This document shows positions 12,905 to 13,760 of a stretch of DNA of 13,760 bases, piece after piece. The position numbers were made by a program, and so were the translations under genes. The DNA is from Dehalococcoidales bacterium (GTDB lineage Bacteria > Chloroflexota > Dehalococcoidia > Dehalococcoidales > UBA5760). The DNA is taken from contig JAQTTS010000029.1 in assembly GCA_028710655.1 (NCBI GenBank), positions 1 through 13,760 of the forward strand. Reading direction: 5' to 3'. Positions within the stretch are counted from its first letter, which is position 1. Every line of letters starts with the position of its first letter. Below the pieces are notes generated by a model. The model ran no database searches. It was not told the DNA's origin and saw only the letters and a list, made by a program, of their open reading frames with translations.

Positions 12905-13615
12905 ATGGTAAACAAAATGGTTCCGCAGCAGTACGCGGGCTATCCCGGCACGCGGCCTCCCAAGGGATGGGTGCCTCCGCTGGACCAGTGGCTGAGTCTC
13001 CTGGGCGTCTACGACAACGTTTCCGGTTTCTGGGTAGGTCTTCCTCTCCAGGTGCTGAGCGAGCAACTCGTCCTGGCGGAAAAGCAGCACGCACTGGACC
13101 GGATCGACTCCCGGAACGGGCAGATCAGCATCATCGTGCCCATCGGCACGGCGGTCGGCGCTTCCGTCACCGGTGAGATCGAGGTGCCCGAGGGCGAGAT
13201 ATGGTTCCTCAGGGGCCACGAGATCCGGGTCCACCAGCAGGCGGCTCTGACAGCGGGCGATCTCATCTGCAACTTCAGGGTCTCCCGTTTCCCGGTCAGC
13301 GATAATGTCGCCAAGCTGTTCTACAACACCAACGACCGGCTCACGGCTACCCAGGCATTGATTGCCGCCGGGGACGTGTTTGACCACGACCTGGTGCTGG
13401 CTGGCGCCTATTGGGACGGTGCGGACGAGGTCAAGGTCTACCGCGAGGTAGTCAGGGACTTCGCCGATCCGGACGAGCTGGGCAACGCCCTGAGGCTCAT
13501 CGGCGGGGATAAGCTCACGCTGGTCGCCACGGGCGAGACGGCCGCCATTGCCGGCGGCGCGGTAACCGTCGACCTGACGGTGTGGGGGCTCAGAGGGAAG
13601 AGACTGGTCGAATAA
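12905..13615 (+). CDS. Probable beta-rich structural protein, 236 aa
   Basis: AGGAGG lies 8 bases before the ATG at 12905. The N-terminus (MVNKMVPQQYAGYPGTRPPKGW) shares the QQ/Pro/Gly/Tyr style of the Met-rich proteins. The body has many predicted strands (ISIIVPIGTAVGASVTGEIEV, EIWFLRGHEIRVHQQ, DLICNFRVSRFPV, KVYREVV, KLTLVATGE, AVTVDLTVWGL) separated by Gly/Asp turns. It has no signal peptide or membrane segment. The size and strand density are compatible with a single jelly-roll or similar beta-sandwich virion protein. No known capsid motif is recognised, so this is inference. Its position after two membrane proteins in the same operon and before another gene of the same module supports a structural role. 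Another adhesin-like or matrix fold is possible. Confidence 0.75.
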   Translation: MVNKMVPQQYAGYPGTRPPKGWVPPLDQWLSLLGVYDNVSGFWVGLPLQVLSEQLVLAEKQHALDRIDSRNGQISIIVPIGTAVGASVTGEIEVPEGEIWFLRGHEIRVHQQAALTAGDLICNFRVSRFPVSDNVAKLFYNTNDRLTATQALIAAGDVFDHDLVLAGAYWDGADEVKVYREVVRDFADPDELGNALRLIGGDKLTLVATGETAAIAGGAVTVDLTVWGLRGKRLVE

Positions 13616-13632
13616 GCGCAGGGAGGTGAACT

Positions 13633-13760
13633 ATGCCCTGTGCTTTCGTCCCACCGGGATACAGGGCTGTCCTTATCGGACAGGCTCAGGATATTCAGGA
13701 TCTGGGCACCTTCAGCCCGCTTGAGGACAGTGCGGAAGAAGGTGCCCTTGTCCTGGTACG
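13633..13760 (+). CDS. Partial gene (5' end only), 42 codons
   Basis: GGGAGGTGA precedes the ATG at 13633. The visible product starts MPCAFVPPGYRAVLIGQAQD and stays open to the window edge. It has no recognised motif, signal peptide or membrane segment. It continues the module of the preceding genes, from which it is separated by 17 bp. More cannot be said without the downstream sequence. Confidence 0.75.
   Translation, partial: MPCAFVPPGYRAVLIGQAQDIQDLGTFSPLEDSAEEGALVLV

Overview
The window reads as bacterial chromosome with an integrated, phage- or plasmid-like mobile element. Bacterial signals are consensus sigma70-type promoters, strong AGGAGG ribosome binding sites, a tRNA-Gln with an encoded CCA, and tightly packed operons with ATGA overlaps. 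The replication genes are GC-rich, while the integrase/repressor end and the 10.8-11.7 kb cargo gene are AT-richer. I cannot name the host with confidence. A mid-GC bacterium such as one of the Chloroflexota/Dehalococcoidia is a guess from general style, not from any diagnostic gene.

Layout. Positions 1-126 hold what looks like the end of an IS21-family insertion sequence: three degenerate repeats and a terminal CA. Then come a host-type hypothetical gene (178-552, minus) with its own promoter and a tRNA-Gln(CUG) gene (799-872, plus) with its own promoter. The element probably begins at the tRNA 3' end. Its serine recombinase (712-2394, minus) reads antisense through the whole tRNA, so its last roughly 50 residues come from the integration site. 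A 45-bp imperfect inverted repeat centred on the tRNA CCA end is a candidate attachment site.

The control region (2826-3049) is a lambda-like switch. An XRE repressor gene is transcribed leftward from a perfect TTGACA-17-TATAAT promoter, and a rightward TTGACA-17-TAACAT promoter faces away from it. Three copies of a GGTAA-N5-TTACC operator overlap or adjoin these promoters. The rightward promoter probably drives a long operon (3050-10720): a ribbon-helix-helix protein, two unknowns, a TOPRIM-primase/helicase fusion, a small Cys-rich protein, a two-TM protein, a J-domain protein, an unknown, a wHTH-AAA+ ATPase with MCM/MoxR-like motifs, a zinc-finger-like protein, an HTH/coiled-coil protein, two small unknowns and an AbrB-like protein. 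A GTCCGC/GCGGAC repeat cluster inside the primase-helicase gene could be an origin.

A minus-strand HExxH metalloprotease-like gene (10801-11682), apparently leaderless, separates this early/replication operon from a second rightward module. That module starts with a complex leader (inverted repeat, possible promoter, strong intrinsic terminator, 12-bp hairpin). It then encodes a small protein, two tandem paralogous small membrane proteins whose transmembrane segment is more than half methionine, a probable beta-rich 236-aa protein, and a gene cut by the window edge.

The most unusual content is the methionine-rich pair next to the beta-rich protein. One reading, by inference only, is the virion module of a tailless, membrane-containing virus. 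No terminase, portal, capsid or tail gene of a known family is visible here.
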